Shown here: one piece after another, positions 36,481-48,339 of the stretch
Numbering within the stretch: position 1 is the first letter of the stretch
Layout: the number at the start of each line of letters is the position of its first letter
Source of the DNA: Nyssa sinensis
Taxonomy: Eukaryota; Streptophyta; Magnoliopsida; Cornales; Nyssaceae
Length of the DNA: 64,000 bases
Direction of reading: 5' to 3'
Assembly (NCBI GenBank): GCA_008638375.1
Contig: CM018038.1
Location: 35,808,597 to 35,872,596 of the forward strand
The notes under the pieces: generated by a model
Told to the model about the DNA's origin: nothing
Seen by the model: the letters and a program-made list of their open reading frames with translations, nothing else
Databases searched by the model: none
Program-made: the position numbers and the translations under genes

Positions 36481-37071
36481 GTTTTGCCTCACCAAAAAAG
36501 AGAGCCCTCCGCCATTCTGACATAGAAGGAAGAGAGGATACCTTGCCATCAACAAAGAAAATGTTTTCTGTGTTGGCAACCATTGGAGACAACAAAAGGA
36601 GCAATGAGGCAGAAAAGGGGAATTAACGGAGAGGAGACACTCAAAAGCTCAAAACTTCAAGAGAGAGAAACAATAAGAAGTTCAAAATCGAAATACGGAG
36701 GAGGAGTTTATAAGATCCATACTAAAACAACTGTATTTATGGCTAGGGACAACAAACAATGTAACGATTCAAATTCAGTGCAACCCTTTGCTCCCTTTCA
36801 ATAAATAAAGCAACGGTCTCCTTTATGGCTGGGAAGGGCAAATGGCATAACGTCTCGAACAAGGTGCGACTATTTCCCTCTTTTTCCAAGAAATGAAATA
36901 TTGAGGACTCATAAAGACAGCGCCACGTCAAAGGCCCTCGTGACTAAATGTCAGGATCTAATAAGAACTAACGTCACTAGCATAAATGAAAAGATAATGG
37001 ATTGCTATCTTTTTATTTTTATGTGCCAGAATTTCCTTTCTGAATACAAATAAAAAAAGGAAAATTCGATG
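36481..37071. other. Spacer between the PMD remnant and the PPT
   Basis: No coding similarity I can support. It would contain the promoter and 5' leader of the antisense PMD gene. Confidence 0.35.
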
Positions 37072-37087
37072 CATAAGGGGGCAAAAT
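37072..37087 (+). other. Polypurine tract
   Basis: CATAAGGGGGCAAAA runs directly up to the LTR start TGTGGGTAAC at 37088. This is the PPT form I associate with Tat/Athila-type gypsy elements. Confidence 0.65.
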
Positions 37088-38004
37088 GTGGGTAACTAAG
37101 GTAACGTGAACAGAAAAACATGCCACCAGGCACGAGACGACACGTAAACCAACGCAAAAAAAAAAAGAATGAAATCCTAGAAATAAAATAAGAAAAATAT
37201 CCCGCCTAAAAGCAACCTACAAACACAAGGGCAACACCTCCCCACAAACACAAGGGGTAGCACCTTCTAAAGAACCAGTCAAAGGTTCTCCAAGTATATC
37301 ATTACAAAAGGCTTTCTCACTAAGGGAACTCAAAAACCTAGGGATAGGTCTTAAACATCCTTGGAAAGCAGACATCCAATCATAAAGGACTTTAACGAGC
37401 TACTCGGGGTACTGTGGTAAGGTGCCTTAAGTATGAGGATCCTCTAGAGTACTTCAAATTAGATGAATAAGCAGTAAAGCACATGATGTATTTAATGAGG
37501 AAGTGACAAGGGCCATTATACATTTAATTAAGAAAATGACAATGCCCACTCCTCATTTAATAACCAAATGACAAAGCCTACTTCTCATTTAATGAAGTAA
37601 TGCTCTAGTTTGACCACGGAATAAGGGATTATGACCCACATTAATGATAATCAAAAATAATGACAAGCAAGCAATTAAGGTTGGTCTTATCAGCTGAAAA
37701 GGAGAAACCACATGGCAGGGGAGGTCTTTTCCCGCCAACGCCCTTAGCATGTGAATACTAGGCTATAAAAAAAGACAGACGCCCAAAAAAAAAAAAAAAA
37801 CATTCAATAAGCTCAAAGCTTGATCATTATTGACCGTCATTAAGGTCCTAGGAAGAACATTTTGTTCGAACTCATTGGCCATTAATATGTCGTGAGTTAT
37901 GAGACATAGAACTTGTCCTTGATCATCCTAGAAATCATTTTCTCGACTCAGCCTATTCCTTCTCCCTAAGACCACCTTATCATGTGGTGTCATTGATAAG
38001 TGCA
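37088..38004 (+). repeat. 3' LTR of a probable Tat-lineage gypsy element (right end approximate)
   Basis: Starts TGTGGGTAACTAAGG after the PPT. It contains 'caacacaagggcaacacctccccacaaacacaaggggtagcacc' duplicated units (about 37220-37264). About 3.5 tandem units of roughly 33 bp follow, based on 'atttaatgagaaaatgacaaagcccactcctc' (37490-37605). A TATA-like GGCTATAAAAAAAG is at about 37761-37774. A TGCA at 38001-38004 is a possible end, but no TSD partner is known. The matching 5' LTR is not in the window upstream, so the element is truncated on its left. Confidence 0.6.
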
Positions 38005-41000
38005 CTTACTACTCTTTGAATTTCTCCACTGGGAATGTAATCTTCATTAGTCTCACCTCCTGTTATAAAAATCCAGGTGGCACAGACCCTCTATCTACAT
38101 CAAGCATGATGTTTATTTCTATCAATAGGCTTATAAAAATTGGCTAATTGATGATATCTTAAACTGGCTTAGGGTTTACTTGGACGAAATAAGATAGTAG
38201 AAAGGTTACCCATCACACATCCCAAACCCCACCTTATGTAGATTAGGGATAATGATCAGCCAGTTAGGCACCTCGCCAATACACTATCCCTTTGTAGCAT
38301 ATTAATGATATTTCTAGCCAAAGGTCTCTTTACATATCCAAGTAGACTGTAGTCGGTCATATAAAATCATGTAGTGGAATCTATGCTTGTAAATTTTTTT
38401 GTTTGAATGCAGTCACACTTGGCATAGAATAAGTAACATTACATAAGAGTTACAATAATATAAGCTCAACATGACATTACACATGAGTGCCTGAACTATC
38501 ACATCATTGGTGAATATCATTCACATTCTATTCTTTCTCTAGACTGTCACGTATCTATCACTTCAAGTTGATACCTCTATGGTTGGGATACTAATCCTTT
38601 TTTAGCTAGAGTTTTTATTCATCATAGTTTACTATCATCTAGATCTGTAAACTTTTTAGTCATTCTTAAAAATATACAAGATAAAAACCCTATAAGCTTT
38701 ATGAAAAGATCATGAGTAACACCATTCCCTTATCATGGGTTTCTAGAAACTCCTTTCATTAACTTTCATAACTTTCATGGATAGCAATTAAAAGAGTTGT
38801 ACTAAAAGCTACTAGCATTTTTAAAAACATATTCATATAACTAAGAGTTTGTAAGATATACTATGAAATCAAGTAAGTGCTTATACCAGTTAGTTTTGCA
38901 AGATAAAACATCATATCTTAGAATTTGTAGCTAAATATGCCATTGATAAAATAGTACATGTTAAAAACATTCATAAGCTTTGTCCTTTGGGACCATAGGT
39001 TTTCACATGGTGACTAATAGTAATTTAGAGCTCATGGCTTACATTTCTTACTATAAAGACTTACTGAAAGTCTACTGTCTCTTTACCCTAGGTAGGGTTC
39101 ATGTTGACTGGCTCTTTACCCTCGACAGGGTTCCTAAATGTGACATGTAAAATGGCATTTAAAACATGCTTGCAAAACTTTCATTAAGATATCCATGACG
39201 TAAAGCATTTAAAGAGATGATACTTAAAAGCATGCAATTCAAATATTTGTCGTAGTATTCTAAAAACTATCATAAAACTAAAAACATTTAGCATCGTAAT
39301 ATGAAACACGTCATAAAATTGTAGAAGAACTGCATTTCATGGAAAATGTCTCCACTTTAAGGTTCAGGGTTACTCACCCGGGGTCTAGAGTCCACGTTCA
39401 CTTGCTTACTTGACTTGCTTGGCATTCATCTTATCTATATTTCCTTGTTGGTGATCCTAAATCATAGATCATAATACATTGATACTAAAGCAGTATATAT
39501 CTCAGTTTAAATCTTTGCTTACATAATGTTTTTAGTCTCTTCTGGACTTAGTCTTACTGTTTAGGATTCCCTTATGCTCTTTAAATAGGGGTCATGACAC
39601 TCTTTATTTCGTCCCATAGTTTTTTTTAGCCCTTAGGGGCATTTTGATTATTTTGCCTTTACTTGTTTTACATTGTTTGACATTAATGGACTTTATTTTT
39701 TTAGTCCAAACGGTGCTTTAACTATAAGATATGTCATTCTTTTACTTTCTAAGTTCATGTGTTTGCTTAATTAAGCCTTAAGGGTAGTTTGATAGTTTTA
39801 CGATTCTTATCTCTTGTCTTAGGTATTCAATTATCTTAAATGGAGCTCATTTTTTGACTCAAAGACTCCTATAAACATTGGTATGGGTTTCTCTTTACTT
39901 TTTATACTTTTTAGATAGTTTAATTAAGTGTTAAAGACGTATTCGTCATTTTTCAGTTTGTTATAGTGTTCTATTTTTTTCCAAACAAACATCAATGTTA
40001 GGTCCCAAATGTCAAAGATAATAAATTTAGCCTTTTCCGGAGCTTAGTTAGCCTTCATGTGGCTTAATTTAGGTCTAGGGGCATTTTTGTAATTTTACAC
40101 TTTCATACAAGACCATCTTCGGGTGCCTGGATAGTTCATTAGCCTTTACTGTTAGCTTATTGTTAGCTAATTACCTGCTCTTAGTTGTTTCTTAAGCTTT
40201 TTAGGTCCTATAAGGGTGATTAACACTCTTTAAGTACTATTTTTAAGGTATATTTCTTAAGAAAATATACTTTATGAGGCTGATTTGGTTAAACGAACTA
40301 ATCACTGAGTCCATAATAGTCAGAAAAGCTTAAGTATGAAGTTTCATAATTTTTTGAATTTGTTTGGATGCTTATCTAAAGCTATAAAGTTGTACTAAAT
40401 GTGCCTACTAGTCTTCTTTTATATATTTAGAAAATTCGTTTGCTAAAACGGACCCCACTATTGGATCTAGAGCTTTGAAAAATCTTAGGTTAGGTTTTTT
40501 TGGATCCTAATTTTGCCATTTGTAGCATTAATTATACTAAATATAATTACTAGGGACGTAGTAGTTATTTTTGCATTTGTTTATAGGCAAAATTGTCATT
40601 TTGACAATTTTAGGACATTTTTGTAATTTATCATAAATCAGGGGGTTTAGGTGCAATTTCTAAAAATTACTATTTTAATTTAATCATTTTTTATATTTTA
40701 GAAGAGCATTTATGAATTAATTCTTGTATTAATTAGGCCTAATATAATTTAATTAAATTATTTGGGGTTGGATATAATTTTAGAAAGTTAAATACTATTT
40801 TTCTATTTTAAGGAGCATTTTTAAATTTTTAAGTTTTTCAGTCTAGGCCCTTTTACAATTTCTAGAAACTTCTAGGGTCAATTTCTAATTTCTTATTTAA
40901 TTTGCCTTTATTCCAGAGTTACCTACTCTAGGTTTATCAAATTGGGAATAGGGATAACTTTATTCCTATAATCCTAAATTCTAATTTTTTTATGTGTACC

Positions 41001-41504
41001 CAAACAGCCCTACTTAGGTTTTTAAAATAATTAACATAATCTCCAAACGATAGCGTTTAACACCCACACTCGTGCCTAGGTTGGGTCGACCTTGTAACAC
41101 CCCGACCTGACTAATTATTAATTAACTTGCTAATTACTAATTAGTACCGACTTACAGAATGATTAAGGGAATTAATCATAATCTCGACGATCGCGATAGA
41201 CCGATAAAATAATTAATATGTCTGGAGAAGGGGGTGCAACACCCGAACCCAAATTACTGATTAATTCGGTGAAATAATGCCATTTTAACACTGACGGAAC
41301 TCGAATTAACTAACTACGGAAATCCGAAATAAATAATAAATGATATGGAACCTCTGATACTGAAGATAACTGAAATACAAAACTCTCGGAACAAACTGCA
41401 TCGAAAAAGGAGCTACGGAATGAAAGTTATGTAGAAAACATTGAAACAGAATTAATGCGCAGCCAAACAGGGCCTTAGCCCAAAATATGGAAAATGGCCG
41501 AAAG

Positions 41505-41580
41505 TGAGGCCAAGGGGAATTGAACCCTTGACCTATAGAGGGAAAGGAATTTTACCCAAAAACTTATCAGGTGAGTTGCC
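41505..41580 (-). other. tRNA-like sequence in the nested solo LTR (antisense)
   Basis: On the minus strand GGTTCAATTCC (plus 41516-41526) is a near-perfect B box inside AGGTCAAGGGTTCAATTCCCCTTGGCC. An A box is only weakly suggested upstream. The same kind of patch lies in the LTR at 52151-52218 with the same strand relationship. Confidence 0.35.
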
Positions 41581-44498
41581 ATCACTTTGTGCCTATATGT
41601 GCAACCTAATTGTATATAACACTGAATTGCTCCAAGCTGCCACCCAAACTGACCAATGGCAACCCATGCAAACCCCACATGATTGACTGAACTAGCTCCC
41701 ATCAGCCCATATCATCCCCCACGATCTTACTGACTGTCTGATGTGTATATACATCTATATATAGAGATATATACGTATAGGAGTGTATATATTATACATA
41801 ATATTTGTGATTGACTTTGATCACAAATAGGTCTTGTGTGTAAAATGGGAATACTGTGAGTGAGGCTTGTTTGTGTGTGTGCTCGGTAGAGAAAGGGGCG
41901 GACCTGTCTCTGGGGTGAAAGCCGTGGTGTGCATGTTTGTACATGGCCATGTGAGAGATAATGCTGATCCATGGAGGTGCATGAAAGAGGAGAAAGGACT
42001 GAAGGTGCACGACTAACTGAGGCACACCTGGAGTGCCAAAAATCAGGAACTGAGCCATGGGTGGAGGATCTGATTTGAGGTAAATACCAAAAAAAAAAAC
42101 TGCTTTGGTTTTCTGTTTAAATTTCAGTGTTGTTTCTGATAAGTTTTGGTCCATATAACTATACATATAGACTACTCCTAGGACTGTTCTGAATTAATTG
42201 GGAAGGTCGGATAAGGCATGAAACCCACTGACCGTAGGAATCGCCATTGATGACCACCTCAAAAATTGGGTCTGATTCGACCCAAGATAAACTGAATTCG
42301 GTTGGTCAAGACCTAATCTAGAGGTCACAAGGATTCCAAAAATACTGACCCGCAACCCAAAACCGCATAGGAAGACCCTCAAACCTGAACTTGCAGGTCA
42401 CGGGTCTATGACCCATTTTTATCAACAAGGCTTTAAAACTTGTTTGAAACACGTGAACTGAACCTCCATGACCTATGGATCACAAAGAACCAAACCTTAT
42501 GAGATTTGGTTGAGAGATAGGGGCATATGAACGAACTGAAATCCCTCAGATAATTGGGCTGAACAGAGCTCAATTCTTAGATTTGAGGCTCTAAACTCAT
42601 GCCAAAGTATCGGTCTAACTCCTAGAAATGTTTTGGGATGAAAATCAGTTGAAAAATCTGCCTGAAACTTCACGAATTGAAGAAAAACCAAAATTGTAAA
42701 CTAGGGCTACAGCAGCAGAGGCGATGGGGAAGACGGAGTTGACTCGGCTGAGTTGACCAAGTCAGGCTGAGTTGGCCAGTCGACTCATGCACGTGTCGGG
42801 CAATGAACTGGCCACCTCATAAATAACACTGTGTCGTTTTGGCTAAACTGATTTGTTTTAAATTAAAATTGGCCTGTTTGGTTATGGGCTTTAAAAATTA
42901 AAATTGGGAAATTGGAATAAGTTATCCAAGGATAAGGGGCCAATTGGGGGATAAGCAGGATATTGAATTCCGGTTTTCTGAAGGATAGTGAACCGGTTGG
43001 TTCACAGTATTTTTGGACCGGTTCAATTATCGAACCCTAGAACCCTTTGGTCTAAACCCCTAATTTATAAAATTCTGTTTTGACCCCATATGTTTTCTGA
43101 TATTACGGTTTAACCCCAACAGTTCTGAATATTATACAGTGGCCCAGATTTTGAAAAAATTGTGCAATTAAGCCCCTGGAAAAATAATTAAATAATAAAA
43201 TAATTAATTAATTATTTTATTAAATAGGTAAAATTACAATTTTACCCCTAGACATTAAATACGCCAAACGGAGTCCAAATAAATTAAATGAATAGTGTAT
43301 TTTCACTATTTCAAGCATTTTGGACTCAATGGCGGAGTCCAATTTTGGAAATACAGTCCCGAAAAATACAGACACTTAAATGGTAAATGACTGAACTACC
43401 CCTAGAGATACCTAGGGCCGATCAAACATAAAAGATAGTCCAATTTAACTATGTCGGACACTCTGGACCCAATAGTGAGGTCCATTTTATGAACTGAGGT
43501 CTCCAAAAGTTTGGTTATACAACATGTAAAATTACCAAAATACCCCTGAGCGCGGTGAGTGCAAAGTAGAGGCCAAATAAAGGCCAATCTAATCTGATAA
43601 ACTATTACAACTATAATTATGATAATCGAAGGGCTGAATAAGACACCAAAATAGTCAACGTATACAATGGGAAATGACCAACGTCTCCCGATGACCTAAA
43701 GCAGATACTAGATGAAGTCCAAAGGACCTAAGAACTTACATATGAGATATATGAGACATTCCGGGGATCACGATATGGTCCGGAACAAGAATGAAAAAAT
43801 TATCATTTTGCCCCTAAGGTTGAATAAGTGCTTAATTGATAACAAGTGAAGTCCAAATGACTTAGAAGACGGTTCTAAAAGTTATTAAGAGCCCATTAGG
43901 GAGTGTAATAACATAAGTTGAAACCCTGAAAGGGGGAATTAGAAACAATTAACTAAATAGACTAAGTTCAAAGGAACTTAAGCATGCATCACGATGTTGG
44001 GATTAAATGGTACTAAGTTCATTATGTAATATTTTTGGATCCATAATTATAGGACCACCTAAGCAACAGAACTGAGAAGAAGCTGAGGGGTAACAATAGT
44101 GGTGCTTGTGTGGGGAAATCATTACTGAGAAATCAAGGTAAGTAATTCTGATGCTTTAATATGGGTTATTCCTAGCCAGTCATTATTATTTTCATATGCT
44201 GCCGAACTTGTACTCTATTACCCACTTGATGAACCTGATTTCGTTGATTGATGCCAATTTACCTGTGATTACTCATTAAACATGATCTTTCTGATTAATG
44301 TCAATTGACTTGTGATTATTTATTCATGTCTGTCTGTCAGATTCAACTTACTTGCCCATATCATTTTGTGATCTTGACTTGTTGCTGCTTGAGCATGTTG
44401 ATCCCATCATGTATATTGTGTCATGACCTCGTAATATATCTGTTGTTGGAAATCTTGTTTGTTCTATACACTTGTACATCGTTGATTGAGACATGGTT

Positions 44499-44632
44499 GT
44501 TCTCGGCGGCCCGGTAACATAGCTGTAAAGAGCTGTAGTTATATATTGCTGCCTTGAACGAGTTATGTTCTCGGCAGCCCAGTAACATAGCGGGTGAGGC
44601 TATGGTTATATCATGTTGCCTTGAACTGACTA
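44499..44632 (+). repeat. Two-copy tandem repeat, unit about 68 bp
   Basis: 'GTTCTCGGCGGCCCGGTAACATAG...TGCTGCCTTGAACGAGTTAT' (44499-44566) is followed by 'GTTCTCGGCAGCCCAGTAACATAG...GTTGCCTTGAACTGAC' (44567-44632). Confidence 0.85.
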
Positions 44633-46939
44633 GCTACAATCCACATCTTTGTTCTTGTGGAGAGTAGCATGATCATGATATTTTATATGAGCCTGGGGTT
44701 GTGCTCAGTCACAACAGCCTATCTATTCATAGATTGCGTGGGGGAAAGACCCTTTGGGGTTTGTTGTGTCTTACGGGACCTGTAGTGAAAGAGCTCTAAC
44801 GCTATTCAGTAAGCCCGGGATAATGAGGCGAGGTTGAATATGCATTGTATTGGGGTATGCCGGCCCCGAGTGATTCACGCATTTTGGGTTGTTAGTACTC
44901 AATGATTATATATCTTTGATGCTCATTGAGTGATCATATTCTATGCCCTGTGAATGATCACCTTATTGCAGTCATGTTGTACTGTACTTGATGATGATAT
45001 ATTTCTGGTATTTGCTGGATGATCATATTTTATGTACACATGTCGTGTTTGATTGGCTAATGTTTTGTATATGGCAGCGATTCATCATGATAGGCTAGAT
45101 CCCACTTGATGGTCCTTGTTATTGTCTCATTGCATTATTTTGTGGAATATGCCTTTTTGGACCCTCGGGTCATTATTGTTGTATCTCGGTGACTGGCTAT
45201 ACTTGCACATGATATCTTTTCTTGGCTATTTGTTATCTTTTTCCTCACTATCCTTGTAAACTAACCCTAACCCATGTTAAAGTTAGGAAATTACTTATTG
45301 GGCTTTGTTAGCTCACCCCTCCCTTATATTTTTCAGGACTGCAAGATCTAGAAGGACCCTCAGGCGCTCAGGAAGTTTAGATGCCTGTAAGCCACTGGTA
45401 GCTTTTTGGCGAGTTCCTTTTTGTACTAAATCAAATACTGGAAGGTCTTAATTTCTCTCATGTCACCACGGTCCTGTCAGTGTGTTTTGTTTGGAAGATC
45501 TGTACTTTTAAACATTACGTCTTTTTGGCATGTACTAAATGATGACCTAACCACGCTACCAGATATTGTAATGACTATAAAAGTATTTTGTTAAAACTTT
45601 ACTCAGTGTTTCAGATCCTTTTGACGGGGAACGGCCCGCAGGCCGTAGACCCAGTCACGGACCCTTAATCTGCATAGGGTGGGTTTGGGGTCGTGACAGA
45701 CCCGAACCCGGATCTGACTTGTCTGACCCGACGCACTGTTCATCGTCTTAATCTTCAAGGCGATTACTATAGCCGAAAAATCTTAAAATTTTCAAACAGA
45801 CTTTTGTGTGATTTGAGGTATCTTTTTTATCTGTTCTTGATCTTAATCAATTCATAGAGCCCTAATTTAGGTTTTTCCATCATTTTTGAAGCTTGATTCG
45901 AGCTCTCATGGTCGAACTAAATAATGACCTATATCTTCCTCATTTCTTAACCAAATCTACCTCGGTTTGGTTTGTCGTGATCCTTAGACCACAAAGTTTC
46001 ATTCCATGCTAAAGGGACCGAGCATAATGCTCTTTATGCGATTTTTGATTTTTGAACCCGTGGCCTGTGATTCGAAATTCCTACTTCGTTTCTAGGTCTT
46101 TTAACCTAATTTTTGTAGTAAGCTCATCTATACTTCAAGTAGATTAAGTTCCCATATAAAGGAAATCGTTTGATCTAGGTCAAATCAGACACAATTTCAA
46201 AGGTCAGTTAATGGATTCTTTGGTTTAGTTCTCATGGTTCTGGGGTCTCCTCGACCATTAAACCTTATGTGATTCTTCTAAAACCATAAAGAGACTTAAA
46301 TAATGAAGAGTGGTGAGGAAATTACCTTTAACACCCTGACCCGATTATTGAAAATTAAGTCACTAATTTAAATATTAAAGACTTTAAGCAGAAAAATAAT
46401 AATTAAGAAAACTAGACCAAGAAAAATAAAAGTTACGAAATAATAAGACTCGGTTTATGAAATTGACACGTGAAAGAAATAAGTGAGAATACAAGTACAT
46501 GAGGAAAAAAATAAAAATAAAGCAAAAGGAAGAGTGGGATAAAATATACAAAATGCCAAACAAGGCATAAGAAGAAAAAGGTTGGAAATAGGCCAAAAAA
46601 AATGCTAGCCCAAGGTCTTGAAACTAGGACCAAAAATTAAAAAGAAACTTATATCCAAAAATAAACCAGCTGGGCTACAAGCACTTTTATGCTATATATC
46701 TCATAAGATATATATATATATACACTATATTAAACCCCATTCCACCATCCCCCACAACCAATCAAAATTTATGCAATACCTCATCCAAAATATTATATAT
46801 GAATATATATATATGTGTGTGTGTGTGTGTGTTGTGCGTATCAGAAATGTGCGTGCATATGTGTGTACGGCTAGAGAGAAAGAGAGAGAGAGAGAGAGAA
46901 GAAGAAGAAGAAGAAGAAAAAGAAAAAGAAGAGAGAATG

Positions 46940-47307
46940 CCTAACCCGTATTTGAGATAGGCTTTTACTTACTGAGCTTTGTTAGCTCATCCCATTCATT
47001 ATATTTTTCAGGTGAGAATGCTACAGAACTACAGTAAGAGGTCAGGAGCGTAGGGAGACAGTTGAAGAGCACAATAGAATGATATAGTCTCTCCCATGTA
47101 CTCACCACCTAAGAGTGGTTAATGTTTAGCTCATTGTCAAGTTTATTTTCAGTCTTTGAACAATATTTGTAATAAGGCTTCTGCACTTAAATGTTATGTT
47201 TACATTATTTACTCTTATCATTGATACAAAGAATAGAAAAAGTAGGGACGGCCATTAGGTCAGCCCCGCGACACGAGATCCGTATAGGGTGGGTTTGGGT
47301 CGTGATA
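46940..47307 (+). repeat. 3'-terminal 368 bp of the truncated 5' LTR
   Basis: Starts CCTAACCCGTATTTGAGATAGG and ends GGTGGGTTTGGGTCGTGATA (TGACA mutated to TGATA). It aligns with 53385-53752. The left break falls directly after a purine run (GAAGAAGAAG...GAGAGAATG) that resembles purine runs in the middle of the full 3' LTR (51270-51370). Confidence 0.85.
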
Positions 47308-47310
47308 GCT

Positions 47311-47322
47311 TGGTATCAGAGC
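47311..47322 (+). other. Primer-binding site, perfect tRNA-iMet type
   Basis: TGGTATCAGAGC, three bases after the 5' LTR end. It is an exact match to the consensus plant initiator-Met PBS. Confidence 0.9.
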
Positions 47323-47649
47323 AGAGTCTTAGGTTCTAGTGAGTCATGGGAGACAGGATGAGAGTACTAAGACTGTTGAGTCTAAGAAGTCAATGTCGAG
47401 GTAACACTATGATAGATTTCCATGCTATGTTGGATTCTTATGTATGTGCTAACCACAACGATTTAAATTGATTTGATTTTTACACCATGTTAGACCTATA
47501 GACTGATTTTTATACTATGCTAGACTATATATGACTATTACGTAGTACGGTTAAACTCGATTCGATTCACTTAGGCTGGATAGACTATGTTGACTCGGTT
47601 AGACTATGAACGGTTAGACCCTTATGAGAATGCTAACCTTTCATCTTTT

Positions 47650-48160
47650 ACAGCAAGATGGTTCGTAGCTGAAATACCGCAACTGTGACAGACCGACTAG
47701 ACCGGATTGAGCACCTTGTGAATAGAGTATTAAAGGCTCTACCCAAAGCCAAACCCCAGCGGTTAACTATTTACTCTGAAGAAGTGACACAGGTCGCGAG
47801 GGTCACTGAACAAAGGGACAAGGATTTGCCAAAGGAACGAAAACTTATGAGTTAGAGGACAATTAGGGCAAAGGGTAGGGACCCTCATCTTCCAAGCTCA
47901 AAGCCAGATCTCGAAACACAAGGCCTATCCAGAAAAGAGCCAACTACAAAAAAGACACACCTAAATGCCTCACCTGCCAAAAAGCCTACCTAGGGCAATG
48001 CCTTAAGAATACCAATGTCTACTACTATTGCGATCGTACTGGACACTTTACGAGGAACTATCCTCGGAATGAATCTATAACCTCTACCACACCTACCCTA
48101 TCAACCCTAGTGATACCAGGAGATAATCAGACTGTTGCACGAGCAAACACAGGTACCCTT
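47650..48160 (+). pseudogene. Gypsy gag remnant with degenerate zinc knuckle
   Basis: The sequence after 'cagcaagatggttcgtagc' reads like a gag start. Further on, 48018-48065 encodes YYYCDRTGHFTRNYPR. This is the C-X2-C-X4-H-X4-C zinc knuckle with the first and last cysteines replaced by tyrosine. A typical gag-protease linker (Pro/Thr/Ser-rich) follows. Stops and shifts are present throughout. Confidence 0.65.
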
Positions 48161-48339
48161 CTAGTTTATTTATGGCCTATGCATATCCTGTTGATATTAG
48201 GCTTTACGCATTGATTAATATCTTCCTCATTACTATTAGAGTTGAACTTAGAAATAGAACCCCTTGATTTCATGTTAACTAGTTCAACATTCTCGAGAGC
48301 TTTAATTGTTAATACATGCAGACGGATACTGAGGAATAT

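Larger units (their letters stand above)
41093..45698 (+). mobile_element. 4.6-kb solo gypsy LTR nested in the outer LTR
   Basis: Begins TGTAACACCCCGACCTGAC and ends GCATAGGGTGGGTTTGGGGTCGTGACA. The flanking pentamers GACCT (41088-41092) and GACCC (45699-45703) differ by one base and are read as a decayed TSD. There is no PBS, PPT or pol, so it is a solo LTR. It contains an antisense tRNA-like patch (41505-41580), the two ACTCAATGGCGGAGTCC-type modules (43314-43400, 43455-43540) and a 68-bp tandem duplication (44499-44632). Confidence 0.82.
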
